Below are positions 22,801 to 33,257 of a stretch of DNA of 64,000 nt, piece by piece. The DNA is from Branchiostoma floridae. Lineage: Eukaryota; Chordata; Leptocardii; Amphioxiformes; Branchiostomatidae. The position numbers were made by a program, and so were the translations under genes. Below the pieces are notes generated by a model that did not search any database, was not told the DNA's origin, and saw nothing but the letters and a program-made list of their open reading frames with translations. Numbering within the stretch: the stretch's first letter is position 1; every line of letters starts with the position of its first letter. The stretch is from assembly GCF_000003815.2 (NCBI RefSeq), contig NC_049990.1, positions 8,540,890 to 8,604,889 of the forward strand, in the 5' to 3' direction.

Positions 22801-24519
22801 CAGGTAGTCACTTACTACTTGTCTCAAGTTAATTCATCCGGATTATTCAAGACTTTTAAAGGTTACTGGGGAAACGTGTGTAAGTTTGATCTATGGTATA
22901 AACTTGGCTGAAAAGACGGCTAATCCTGCAAATCTGGTTGTTTGGTGGTTCGGATTTAGAGTATGTAGATAAATCACGTACTGAGTCAGACCATGTCCGG
23001 TAATGGCGTGTCTGCCTTCAGGGTTACTAACGGTCACTCGGTGAAAGCGCGTGTCCGAAATGTGGCATATGGGTCAAGGACTCAAATAGCCTCACTAAAA
23101 TTAAGGTATGTCTAATTATTGCGTGGAGCTGGACTTATTTGCAGTATCTCCATGAGAAACAGTTATGGTCTGATTTTGCAATCATAAAAGTGCTCTTTTA
23201 TATCATATTGGTGGTTTAAATAGGATGTCATCTATATTATCAGATCAACATGACCTAACTGAAAAAAAAGAAACTCTAAAATTTTCTTTTTTTTGCAGGT
23301 AAATTATTGACCCACGAGTGGGGCCACCTTCGCTGGGGCCTGTTTGATGAATACGGGTTCGACGATCCTCTGGGAGGGTCCTACCCACACTTCTCTGTAG
23401 AAAACGTGTGATCTCCCTTGATTTTTCAAACATATCGGTATGTAAAATGCATGGGGGCCTAGAAGGACATATAACGACTTCCTTTAAATTTCTTTCTTTT
23501 TGCAGGTAAATTAGTGACCCACGAGTGGGGCCATCTCCGCTGGGGCCTGTTTGACGAGTACGGGTTCGACGATCCGTTAGGAGGGTCCTACCCGCACTTC
23601 TATGTCTCCACCTCCATGGGGATCCAGCCGGTCCGGTGTTCCGCCTACACCGCCGGGTCGTACCAGAATCCCGTCACACAAAGCCGCTGCCAGGTGGACC
23701 CGGCTACCGGACTCCCCGAGGCCGACTGTCGCTTCATTCCCAATCCCAATGGAAACCGCGCCACCGGGTCCTACATGTTCATGCAGTTCTTACCGCAGGT
23801 GAGTCTGAAGTCTTGAAATATTTAAAAACGACTTAGGCCAAATATATTTTTATTATGTGCCAACACAAACTCTCAAAACAAAAAGACTAAAAACTTTAAC
23901 AACATGTCAAGTATTGGAACAATATACTGTAAATGCATTTAAGTTCGTGGGGATTCAATTTCGCGGTAGCGGGAAAAGGACTTTTCGCGGACTGGTGGTT
24001 TTATGTTTTCAGTGGTTCCATGCACTGCAGTCTCTTAATGCCATGGAAAAATGTTCGCGATGGTTTTAAGTTCGCGGTGAAGCGGCCACCGTGGAAACCA
24101 CAAACATCTAAATCACCGCGAAAGTTTCTGCATTTATAGTAATCTAAGATATGCACAATGAATTACGAAATTTTTCGCCATAATGCTAACTCCAGGTGGA
24201 GGAATTCTGTCACGGCGGTCAGCATCTCTTCAGCCAGGGTGGCCAGCCCAACCCGCTCTCGTCTCACAATCGCGAGGCACCCAACAAGCAGAACGCCCTG
24301 TGTAACGGTCAGAGCGCCTGGGACGTCATGAACAAGCACCAGGACTTCGCGAACGGAGCCAACCCGCCCAGGGAAGTGGTGTCGACGGTTCCGGACTTCG
24401 TGCTGCTCCAGGAGAAGGAACCCATGATGGTGCTGGTACTGGACACGTCGGGCAGCATGCGGGTAGGACGGAATACAATTTTGTGAAAAACTTTTCCAAG
24501 AAGGTTATGCTGTCGTTAG

Positions 24520-24584
<65 letters not shown>

Positions 24585-24730
24585 GCACGTGCGTATGTAT
24601 TTCGGTGTGTATGTGTGTTTGTGTATGTGTGTGTGTGTGTGCATGTATGTATTTGTGTGTGTATGTGTGTGCATGTGTATGTGTGTGTGTGTGAGTGTGT
24701 TTGTGCGTGTGTGTGTGTGTGTGGTGTGTA

Positions 24731-24774
<44 letters not shown>

Positions 24775-27700
24775 TGTGTGTTTGTGTGTGTGTGTGTTTG
24801 AAANNNNNNNNNNNNNNNNNNNNNNNNNNNNNNNNNNNNNNNNNNNNNNNNNNNNNNNNNNNNNNNNNNNNNNNNNNNNNNNNNNNNNNNNNNNNNNNNN
24901 NNNGATACTGCTTCCTCGGGTCCACTATTTGACTGTGCAACTTTTCTCCCAAGATATGAATGTTGACTAATCTTGATCTCCAGGTTTTGGAAGCCCAGGG
25001 CGATCAGAGTGGTGGCATCCTGTTTCTATCTGCTCATACAAGACAAAGATTATTTTTGGTCACCAACGCGAGGCTACATAATGAACAAAATTTGGCCAAA
25101 CACGCCCTCCCCCCATCCCAACTATTCTTGATAAGTTGTTTTACGTGCTGAAATTTTACGCCTGGGGCTCCCCTATTCAAGAAACTTAGAGCGCGTCCTC
25201 TAAGGAAGATGCTCTTGCGATTTACCCAAACATTTAACTGTGCCTTGTCCCTCTATGAACTGTTGACTGATCTTGATGTCCAGGTGTTGGAAGCCCAGGG
25301 CGACCCGAGCGGCGGCATCCTGTTCCTTATGAGTGACGGTCAGGAGAACGAACTTCCGGACATCGCGACGGTCACCCCGCAGGTCCTGGCTAAAGGGATC
25401 ATCATAGACACGCTGGCCTACAAGAGAAGCGCCGACCCGCAGATCGAGTCCCTGGCCCTGCTGACCGGGGGGAAGTCGTACTTCTACTCGGGAGAACAGG
25501 GCGACTCCACCGCCCTGAACGACGCCTTCACCGCCTCCGTGCTGTCAAGGGACGATAGAACGGGAGGAGAGGCGACGATACAGGTAAATGCCTTGGAATG
25601 CTATATTCCATATGCACCCGTACGGGATGTAACCAAGGTCGGGATCCGAAGCCACACATTTGTCCCGGTGCACAGTAGGATACCGCGACGGTACCTCTGA
25701 GTCTCAGTGTTTTCACGGTAGCTAACGGCGTCCATTTGTTGTATGGTCCCTAGTTGATTTTGACCCCAACTTGAGAAAAAATCCAAGGGCCCGGAGATGC
25801 CCCGAAATAGCTCGGAAGCCGAAAACAACAACTACTACCACAGCAGCAACCTTGGCATTTCTTGGAGATGGCAAACATCCTCTTAGACAGTTTTGCCTGT
25901 AGAATCTATTTCGTCCGAAAGAAAAATGTAAGGGACTGTTTTATGTTACCTAAAGAGACCTAGGCCATAGGGACGTTAGATCTGAATCGCTGTCTTTCCT
26001 GACCTCAATCACATTCATAGAGCCTCTTTGACGGAGATAATGTTTCATTGACCCTATGGGTTGCATAATTTTTCTGATTTTTCCGAAGGTTATCAGTTAA
26101 CCCTGTTTTGCAGCTTGTCAGTGAAACCAAGACGCTGAACACAGGAGAGAATTACTACAACGAGCTTTACATCGAGAAAAGCGAGGGGAGGAACGCCATC
26201 TTTACCTTCATGTGGAATGGCGGCGTCCCGCCCTTAATTGAGATCATAGCCCCCAACGGCACTGTGATTGGTCAAGGTGACCCGTCCTATCACGTGATGT
26301 CGGACACCATTCAAGTGAATGTTCCGGGTGTAGCACAGGTATGTCTTACCGTCTAAGTATCTTCATTTGACACCGGACGTTCGATCTCAATTTGTTTATA
26401 GATGTGCCCGTGTCTTTTTTATGGTGGCTCATCATAATAGACAGATTCCATAGCCCTCATCGACCATTCTCAAACATATAGAAATGCAGAAAAGCAACAT
26501 AAACAAGCCACTATGGGGCTCCAAAATCTAATGATTTCGAGCTCTCATTAAGATCAACCCACATACCAAACATCAAGATAACCAATACATGCCTTCTCGG
26601 GTAATGCTGTTCATCCACAAAGTACACACATACAAACGCCACTAAAAACTTAACCTTCTTGGCGAAGGTAACAAATAAGAATACTAGATGAGCATGTTGC
26701 CGCAGCCACCTTCTCATTGGTCAAACCGCTTATTGTTATGCTGTCATTGGTGGATTAGCTAATTGTGATGGACAGTCGAAACCGGTCTCTTTACTGATAT
26801 TGAACTGTTTATCATATTCTATCACCAGCCTGGGAAGTGGTCGTACAACATCACCATCGTTGACTACTACTACCAACAAGTGGACATCCTGGCCAGCTGT
26901 AAGGGGGCAACTCCGGACAGCCAGCCTATCAAGGTGACCGCTCAGGTGAGCACGATCTTTTTATTTCTATTTCTAATTTCACTTTTATTTTGCAGAGTAA
27001 AATGCATTTTGCAGAGAAATCACACAAGGCTACACACATCATTGTATTACGTTCAACATGAAAACATTATTCTCTTCGCCAATGGCGATAGAGTATGTTT
27101 TTGTCGACTTGGGTCTGTATGTTGGTCAACAGCATATAACTCGAAAAATTGTAGATGGAACTTTGTGATTTTTGGTAGGTGTGTAGCGGTTGTCGAAAGG
27201 AATGCCAAGTTCGAAAACGGTTTACCTGGCGTTTTCCTACGGTACTGCAGCGAGCTTGGTATGTTTTTTGCAGTTTGTTTTGGGCAGCATAAGTCAAAAT
27301 CTAGCTGGGCGATTTTCAAGAAACTTGGTAGGTGTGTAGCGGTTTTGGAGAGGAAGGTCAAGTGCGAAAATGGTTTACCTGGCTCTTACCTACGGCGCTG
27401 TAGCGGGATTTGTATGTAAGTGCGTTTGTCTGTAAGCAAGATAACTCGAGAACCCTTGAATGGATCCTGATGATATTTGGTAGGTGGGTGGGGGTCAAGA
27501 AAACGAAGGTCAAGTTCGATAATGGGCCCCCTAGTGACTGCCTAAGGTACTGCAGCAAAACTTTTATTTTTGACACTTCGTGTTTTGGATATGCTGTGGT
27601 CATGATTTTTGAGTGGTAGATAGCCCTTGGGGCAGAGAGTAAGTGCTGTGAGTTTGGACCCCCTAGCGGCTTTTTGGGAACTGCAGGCACCGATTTCCTT

Positions 27701-30700
27701 TCAAACTTTGAACGAGAATAACTCGAGAACGTGTTGACGGATCATCAGGATTTTTTGGTATGTAGATAGAATGAGTACTTAAAATAATAATCTACATGGA
27801 AAGATGCATTTAATTGTAATCAGTGGCCAATTAACAGAAATAAACTGTTTTGTATATACATGTATCTAACTTGACCTATATCTATGGACACATCTGTTTG
27901 ACAGATGTTTTTGCTGGAGGAAACACTGACAAGCCGTGAGCTGGACACTGAAAAGCTTGAAATTCTGATTGACCAGGGGTGCTATCAGGTCATCTTGTAC
28001 AATCAGGTCTTGTTTTGGTAGCATTTGTGGGGTTTGGGGGTAGGTACTATTTAGTAATAGATGAATAAGACCTTAAAGTCTTAAATAAAGGCATGATTTA
28101 GTAATACATGAATAAGACCTTAAAGTCTTGAATAAAGGCATGATTATTTGGCGAAGAGATGGGTTCGTTGAACTCTAGTTTTACAATGAATCTGATTATG
28201 ACTATCAAGTTGACATCGTTTACAGATGGAGATCAATACCGTAACATGCGTTTAGACATTTCTGCTTATTGCTTTGTGCTTACACAATATACTCAGGTCA
28301 GCACGATCTCCTTGAACGGCTCCTCCCTCTCCGAGTCCCCGGCCCTGTCCATCCGGGCGTCCGTCACCAAGGGGTACCTTCCCGTAACCGGGGCTACCGT
28401 CACCGCGTTCATAGAGAAGCCGCCTAGCGAGGATGTTGACGAACTGCTCCTGCTGGACAACGGCGCAGGTAAGATCGATCTTCGATCGCAAAACCTATCT
28501 GTCATCATTGTAAAGAAGCTAAAAGATCTCGAATTCACATCCTTAGGCTAATGTCAAATTTCCACAAAGGGGCCCGGTCGGGCAGTTTTGGGGGACGAAA
28601 AGTACGATATAAAACACAACAAAAACACAAAACGGACCAAAAAAAATTTAACAGTATGCTGTGTGAATATCTATCGGCATAAATTAAATTTTTCGTTTCC
28701 GTAAACAGCCCGGCTGGGCCCCGGGTAGGAAATGTGGTGTAGGCCTAAGTAATACTACTTACACTGACACGTATACATGTGCATATTTGTACGGTTATCT
28801 TATTTTACGTCCTGTGTACTTAGCATAACGGAATATATATGTACAATAGATCATAGATCTTCATTCGGAAAAACGATCCTCCTTTTCCTGTTCCTCCTCT
28901 GTCCCTGTCCCTGCCCTTCCCCGTCCCTCCCTCCTTCCCTATGTTTATGCTGACTCCCATGGTGCTGAAATGCCATCAAGTGAATGAAACGTTGTAAAGA
29001 TTTAGAAAATCGGCCGCTGATGCTTTGTGATTGTTCCCAGGTGCCGACGTGACTAAAAACGACGGCGTCTACTCCCGGCACTTCCTGAACTTCACGGCGG
29101 GAGGCCGCTACAGCGTGTCGGTCAAGGTCAACAACGAACAGGGAGAGGCAGCTTCCATTGTCGTGACCGGAACGGCGCGACGTGGTCACAGCGCCGCCTT
29201 GTCCAAGGACGCAGGTATGCAACCTAGTTAAAGCGGGTATTTCATTGGGCCGAGTGTGTCGGCGACAGTCTGCAAAGGACATTCGACAACAACTTGTTGC
29301 GAACAGCTAGCCTGGGTACCATACGGCTGGCAGCTCGCTCCTATGATCGCTTATGCTAGCAGAGTAGCGACTGTATGTAGTGTGCAATAAAAGTCGGAGC
29401 GAGAAGCGACTGTTTATATAATGCAAATGAAAATGGTCGAAACACTCCCAAATTTGACGCAATAATTTGTCGATAACCAGTGATATACCTTACGTTTTAC
29501 TAAAGGATAGTACCATGTGGTTTTAAGTATTTGATGTGGATTGTATCCTTTCATGGATGAAATACTTCAAGGCATTGCTTGGGGTCTATTTTCAGGCTTA
29601 AAACTGAATGGGTGTCGTTTTTCAAAGAATTGTATTAAAAAAAAATACGCTATAACCTATGTATCTTTCCTTTTAGAGGCCTTCGCACTGGACAAAAACG
29701 CAGTGCATTCTGAACCGCTGGATCAGTTCCAGCGGATGGCGCCAGGTGGCGTGTTTGAGCTGACAGACGTTCCCATTGGCGGCCTGTCGCGATTGGACCT
29801 CGGCCCGCCATCTCGGGTCAATGACCTGAAAGTGATAAGGGTGTCGCACGACAACTTGACCGTCGCTCTGTCCTGGACAGCTGTTGGGGACGACCTTGAC
29901 CAAGGAGGACCAGGTGGGCTATTGCCTTCTCTTGTCCTCAAGTTTTATGTTTCGTATACCACCGTAAACCACCTTTGGGCGTAGCACGCCAATCTTATAC
30001 ATTAAGTACAATCTGCGTAAAACTGGAGAGTAAGGTTTGAACCACTCACCCCCTACTCTTTTTCTTGAGCGTTCTTTAGGTGTAGATCTCCTCAAAGTGT
30101 TTGAGCCTAAACCACAGGGCTTTCCATCCAGGAGGACGTCCTTTAAAATCGACGCTAGGTTCTCATTTTCGCCAGAGTCTAGTGAGAGTAAAGAGTAAAG
30201 AGCTTTTTCCAAGGGCCCTCGATCTATAGTAGCTACCAAGGATTCAAACGTAGAACCTTAAGATTCCAAGTCAACAACCCTAATCACAAGACTACCTTGC
30301 CACCGTTTATTTACTCACAAATTGTGTTTTTTATTTCAGCCGCCTTGACCGACCTACGATTTGGCCGAAACTTCACGGAACTTGCCGACGACTTTGAAGC
30401 GTCGAGCGTCGTCGACGACTCGCAAGTGCTGCTGGGAGACCTGACGTCACCCTCGCCACCGGGCACCCTTGAAACCGTCGTCATCCGGGTACCTGAGAGG
30501 GGAGAGAACGTGACCTTCGTGTTCGCCCTTCGGGTGTGTGACACAGTGGGGAACTGTGGACAACCCTCCAACATCGCAGCCGCCAACCTCGAGTACATCC
30601 CAGAACCAACAACACCGCCACCAACAACACCCCTGTCACAACCAAACAAGCCCAACAGCAACACGCTTATCATAGCTGTATCTGTTAGTTGTGGAGTCGT

Positions 30701-30845
30701 TGCTGCAGTGGTCGCCATCTTGGCAGTGTTGTCGGTGAAGCACTGTTGTTGTAAGAGAAAGAAACGAGTATCAGTCACACCGGTCCCAGACGGAATTGCT
30801 TTGGAAAGCGGACAGCCTCCAAATCAACCCTTACCTAAGGCATAA
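19842..30845 (+). CDS. CLCA: CLCA-family protein, gene 1 (two VWA exons missing at an assembly gap)
   Basis: Exons: 19842-20015, 21504-21655, 22173-22315, 23506-23798, 24196-24462, [two exons expected in or near the gap 24804-24903], 25284-25583, 26114-26338, 26829-26945, 28297-28468, 29041-29214, 29677-29913, 30340-30845. Seen exons encode 919 aa; paralogues predict 75 more. The protein has a signal peptide, [14 protein letters not shown] (HExxHxxxGxxDE zinc site, residues 162-174), the VWA MIDAS start DTSGSM (337-342) and the continuation FLMSDGQEN. Beta-sandwich and FnIII-like domains follow, then a Pro/Thr stalk ([11 protein letters not shown]), one membrane helix beginning [10 protein letters not shown], and a Cys/Lys-rich tail. 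CLCA proteins are self-cleaving secretory-pathway metallohydrolases; human CLCA1 acts on the TMEM16A channel through its VWA domain. Oddities: duplicated starts of exons 4 and 8, and an extra intron (26946-28296). Confidence 0.92.
20016..21503 (+). other. CLCA gene 1 intron 1
   Basis: A 1.5-kb intron. I see no second gene and no clear mobile element; one 65-codon open frame near 20943 has no support. Confidence 0.6.
21860..22135 (+). mobile_element. SINE-like repeat
   Basis: Contains GTTCGATCCCTGGCCGAGTC, which resembles a tRNA B-box, followed by CATACCGAATACTTTCAAAA and a tail with GCTGCTTTCTCTGCTTAGC. A tRNA-derived SINE head in CLCA gene 1 intron 2 is the simplest reading. The ends are not defined by a clear target duplication. 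Confidence 0.45.
23299..23397 (+). pseudogene. Partial duplicate of CLCA gene 1 exon 4, with acceptor
   Basis: The acceptor TTTTTTTTGCAG and the first 95 or so bases of exon 4 (coding [19 protein letters not shown] and on to SYPHF) are repeated 207 bases before the real exon at 23506. The copy then runs into intron-like sequence (CTGTAGAAAACGTGTGA) and a stop. That intron-like tail matches sequence upstream of exon 4 in gene 3 (about 53322-53334). It carries the zinc-site code but has no donor. Confidence 0.9.
23925..24141. mobile_element. MITE with TACTGTAAATGCA ends
   Basis: The left end TACTGTAAATGCATTTAAGT and the right end, reverse-complemented (TACTATAAATGCAGAAAC), form terminal inverted repeats. 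Inside are several TTCGCGG/CCGCGAA blocks that pair across the element. It is 217 bp, non-coding, and inserted in CLCA gene 1 intron 4. Confidence 0.75.
24520..24803. repeat. (GT)n-rich microsatellite abutting the gap
   Basis: About 280 bases of GT with GTAT, GC and TTT interruptions, starting 58 bases after exon 5 and running into the N block. It is the likely cause of the assembly gap. Confidence 0.95.
24804..24903. other. Assembly gap of 100 N (placeholder length)
   Basis: Exactly 100 N, a usual placeholder for unknown length. Two CLCA exons (the equivalents of 43385-43509 and 43659-43758 in gene 2) are expected here. Confidence 0.95.
24925..25029 (+). pseudogene. Partial duplicate of the acceptor and start of CLCA gene 1 exon 8
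   Basis: TTGACTAATCTTGATCTCCAG followed by code for [15 protein letters not shown] matches 25236-25330, which begins the real exon at 25284 ([15 protein letters not shown]). After about 46 exon bases the match ends. It sits just after the gap, so a haplotype or assembly artefact is possible. Confidence 0.8.
26490..26685 (-). repeat. Dispersed repeat family R1, minus-strand copy
   Basis: The reverse complement reads CTTCGCCAAGAAGGTTAAG, then GAGAAGGCATGTATTGG, then TTGATGTTTGGTATGTGGG, and ends in AGATTTTGGAGCCCC. This is the R1 order. Located in a CLCA gene 1 intron. Confidence 0.65.
27060..27770 (+). repeat. Dispersed repeat family R1, long plus-strand copy
   Basis: Contains three successive versions of the R1 module (GTAGGTGTGTAGCGGTTGTC at about 27175, GTAGGTGTGTAGCGGTTTTG at about 27327, GTAGGTGGGTGGGGGTCAAG at about 27480). 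Each is followed by an AAGTTCGAAAATGG-like block. It aligns over most of its length with 63380-64000. Confidence 0.75.
28051..28144. repeat. 47-bp tandem duplication
   Basis: Two copies of TTAGTAATAGATGAATAAGA...AAAGGCATGA with two differences. Confidence 0.9.
28543..28748. mobile_element. MITE-like foldback element, copy 2
   Basis: The left end TTAGGCTAATGTCAAATTTCC and the right end reverse-complemented (TTAGGCCTACACCACATTTCC) are terminal inverted repeats with GC-rich inner blocks GGGGCCCGG and CCGGCTGGGCCCC. Same family as 12213-12410. Lies in a CLCA gene 1 intron. Confidence 0.75.
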
Positions 30846-31747
30846 AAGCACTCGTTCTTTAAAGCAGTGCCTTGAAATGTCTTCTTTTCTCTATTAATTT
30901 TTAACGAAAAAACACCAAATGTGAATTTTCTAGCCAAGATAAAAGCAATTTTACGCAGAGCACAAAGCAATTTCATTGCGTTGCCACTTGCGAAACAAAA
31001 ATTATCCAAACAGATCAATCTGCGCCTTATATTCCGCCTTTTTTGTCCCTCATAAACATACTTTTCTACGGCTGCATGCCTTACAAGTTACAACGCACCT
31101 ATCTCGATGGGTTAGTATTGCAGTTACAGTAGGTGACATAAGATCGCTACAAGTCACATTAGAAGCACCGTATTGGAGTTGAATTTTCTTCATGAATAAA
31201 AGACATGAATGCACAATTATGTTTATATCGCATTTCCTTTGTGGAGTTAGGTTTAGATCTGTGTCTCTAGCGGTCTTTCAATGTCGGCCAGCGACTCTTC
31301 AAAGGTTTCCGCTAGGTAAAAGGCAAAGGTGAACGTTCCATAACCTTTCCGAGGCCGTTAGGGCAGTGTCAACGGCACGGTATTGGAAGGTAAAGCCTAT
31401 TCCTCTCCTTCCACTTCCCCTTTCCTCCCCAACCGAAAAAAAATACTATTTTTGCAGCTGTATGGAGCAAGGAAATTAGTGCTGTGTACCTTTCCCAAGG
31501 ACATACCGATTGTAGGTATTCCACAGGTTGGTAGGCATTCCACCATAAAATGCAGCTGTGAAGGGCAATCAACACCCTTGACAACACTATTAGGTTTGTG
31601 TTAAACAAAAACATAAATAAGCCATGTGTTTTATGGTCATTAGCGATCATCACTAAGGGTAAAAAGAAAACAAACAGTGGCGTTACCAAAGGTGCTCATT
31701 TATTGCCTAACGCCGCTGTGTGTGCGTCAGGCGTCAGGTAGCCACGC
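30846..31747 (+). other. CLCA gene 1 3' UTR and intergenic DNA
   Basis: AATAAA at 31195-31200, 350 bases after the stop, is the likely polyadenylation signal. Sequence at about 31604-31680 resembles 48831-48915, upstream of gene 3, marking the shared 5' flank of genes 2 and 3. No gene seen. Confidence 0.6.
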
Positions 31748-33188
31748 AGGGGCCATACCTGCACAGGGGTCTACCGAAATTCCGAAAAGAAACGAAAAGG
31801 AACGAAAAGGAACGTTACTTTCCTTTTCGTTCCTTTTCGCATTTTCGTTACTTTCCTTTTCGTTCCTTTTCGTATTTTCGTTACTTTCCTTTTCGTTCCT
31901 TTTCGCATTTTCGTTACTTTCCTTTTCGTTCCTTTTCGGACTTTCGTTACATTCTTCATACGCTTTTGGTAGCGAAAGTGCGAAAAGGAACGAAGTAACT
32001 AGAATTCATTTACTTGTGGGTGATTGATAAATATCGATTAATATGCATTTTCAGAAGGAGGCAAGATTGTAGCGCTGTTGTTGTATTTTGGTGGCTTCTG
32101 TTCTCCCAAGATGGAAGCGCCGCATGCAAATGACCCGCGATTGTTTACGTCTAATAGAAATCCGGTCAGGAATGATATGCTAATAAACTGCTGCCCCACG
32201 AGCATGACAGCTCCCTTCAACAGGGCCCACAACATAGTTTTCTGGAGACATATCCTCTTGCTCGTTCACGAAAGAAAAGAAAAGCTGTGAAGGGATAGAC
32301 ATGTATACATTGTAAGATTAATGGGAGTATGAAAAAAGGAAGGAAATAGAATTCCCAACACGCTGGGCTCGAACTTCCGCTCTTCGACTTTCCTGGGTTC
32401 GAACCTGCGACCTATATTTCACTAGGGTCTTACAATTTGAGCAATATATATACATGTACTTGTACCTTTGCTAGCATTGCATTTTTTCAAACAACTATAT
32501 CAACATAGCATGGCATTTTAGATTGAAATATGCGCTATCGTTCTCGACATAATCCATTTCTTCTTGTGCAGTTTTGTGATATTAATGTAATATGGATATT
32601 CTAAAGAACGTCATAATCACATTAACAAGTACATGTTTCAAAACCATATCCAGTTGCTTGAGTAACTATTTTTGGCGTATCTTATTACCTGGATGTCTAA
32701 CCTACATCGACGTAACAAGTACATGAACATAGATTTTCATAGATAGGTCTCAACAATATTCATTATTCCATTGAACCATTGTGGTTCTATGAATTTTGTG
32801 GAACAAGCCGCAAAATGCAAAAATAAAGCCCGTTTCATATGCATTTGCAGATTATATTATATCCCCATCGATTTTATTTCGCTTTGCTTCATACTTCGTT
32901 CCTTTTCGTTCCTTTTCGCACTTTCGGTACTTTCCTTTTCGTTCCTTTTCGTTACTATCCTATCTTTTCATTCATTTTCGTTCCTTTTCGCACTTTCGGT
33001 ACTTTCCTTTTTTTGTTCCTTTTCGTTCCTATCCAATCTTTTCGTTTCTTTTCGTTCCTTTTCGCACTTTCGACCCTTTCCTTTTCGTTCCTTTTCTTTC
33101 CCTTTTGCTCCTTTTCGTTGCCTTTCGCTCCTTTTCGTTCTTTTTCTCACTTTCGGTACACCGACGTAGGGGCCATACCTGCCCAGGG
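31748..33188. mobile_element. Foldback-like element with GAAAAGGAACG terminal arrays
   Basis: Bounded by direct repeats (31748-31768 and 33168-33188, 20 of 21 identical, core GGGGCCATACCTGC). Inside, the left end CTACCGAAATTCCGAAAAG... and the right end ...CTTTCGGTACACC are inverted copies. Both carry arrays of the CGTTCCTTTTCG word: four 33-bp units at about 31813-31945 and a 290-bp array at 32890-33160. The middle holds AT-rich DNA, a B-box-like GGGTTCGAACC at about 32398 and a copy of the dispersed repeat at 32642-32712. No transposase frame. The 3' end is 70 bases before the gene 2 ATG. Confidence 0.65.
32642..32712 (+). repeat. Dispersed repeat R2, plus-strand copy
   Basis: Runs CATATCCAGTTGCTTGAGTA...TATCTTATTACCTGGATG and ends TCTAACCTACATCGACG. 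Other copies are at 4559-4666 (minus, rearranged) and 55745-55824 (plus). Confidence 0.75.
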
Positions 33189-33257
33189 CGTGTCAGAGCA
33201 CGGCACGTGTTCTCTTCCGCTTAGTCTTAGTAGCAGAGCGTAGTTTCCAGCGCTCGG

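Larger units (their letters stand above)
26941..28314 (+). other. Gene-1-specific intron flanked by an 18-bp direct duplication
   Basis: The intron 26946-28296 splits what is one exon in genes 2 and 3. CTCAGGTSAGCACGATCT occurs at both borders (26941-26958 with G, 28292-28309 approximately with C; 17 of 18 identical). Splicing between the two AGGT sites restores the uninterrupted coding sequence seen in the paralogues. The intron body contains a long R1 repeat (27060-27770) and a 47-bp tandem duplication (28051-28144). Confidence 0.9.

Noticed and set aside
24326-24952. Long Thr/His and Val/Cys repeat frames
   Set aside because: Produced by the (GT)n microsatellite and by translation through N; not coding.
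27053-27690. Minus-strand frames (KTATHLPKI...) repeated in the gene 1 intron
   Set aside because: They arise from the R1 repeat modules, change frame between modules and have no homology.
32385-32420. Possible tRNA gene (GGGTTCGAACC B-box)
   Set aside because: No cloverleaf or A-box at the right distance; at most a SINE remnant.
31677-33243. Phe/Ser-rich and Lys/Arg-rich frames over the CTTTTCG arrays
   Set aside because: Low-complexity translation of tandem repeats within the foldback-like element; no conserved protein.
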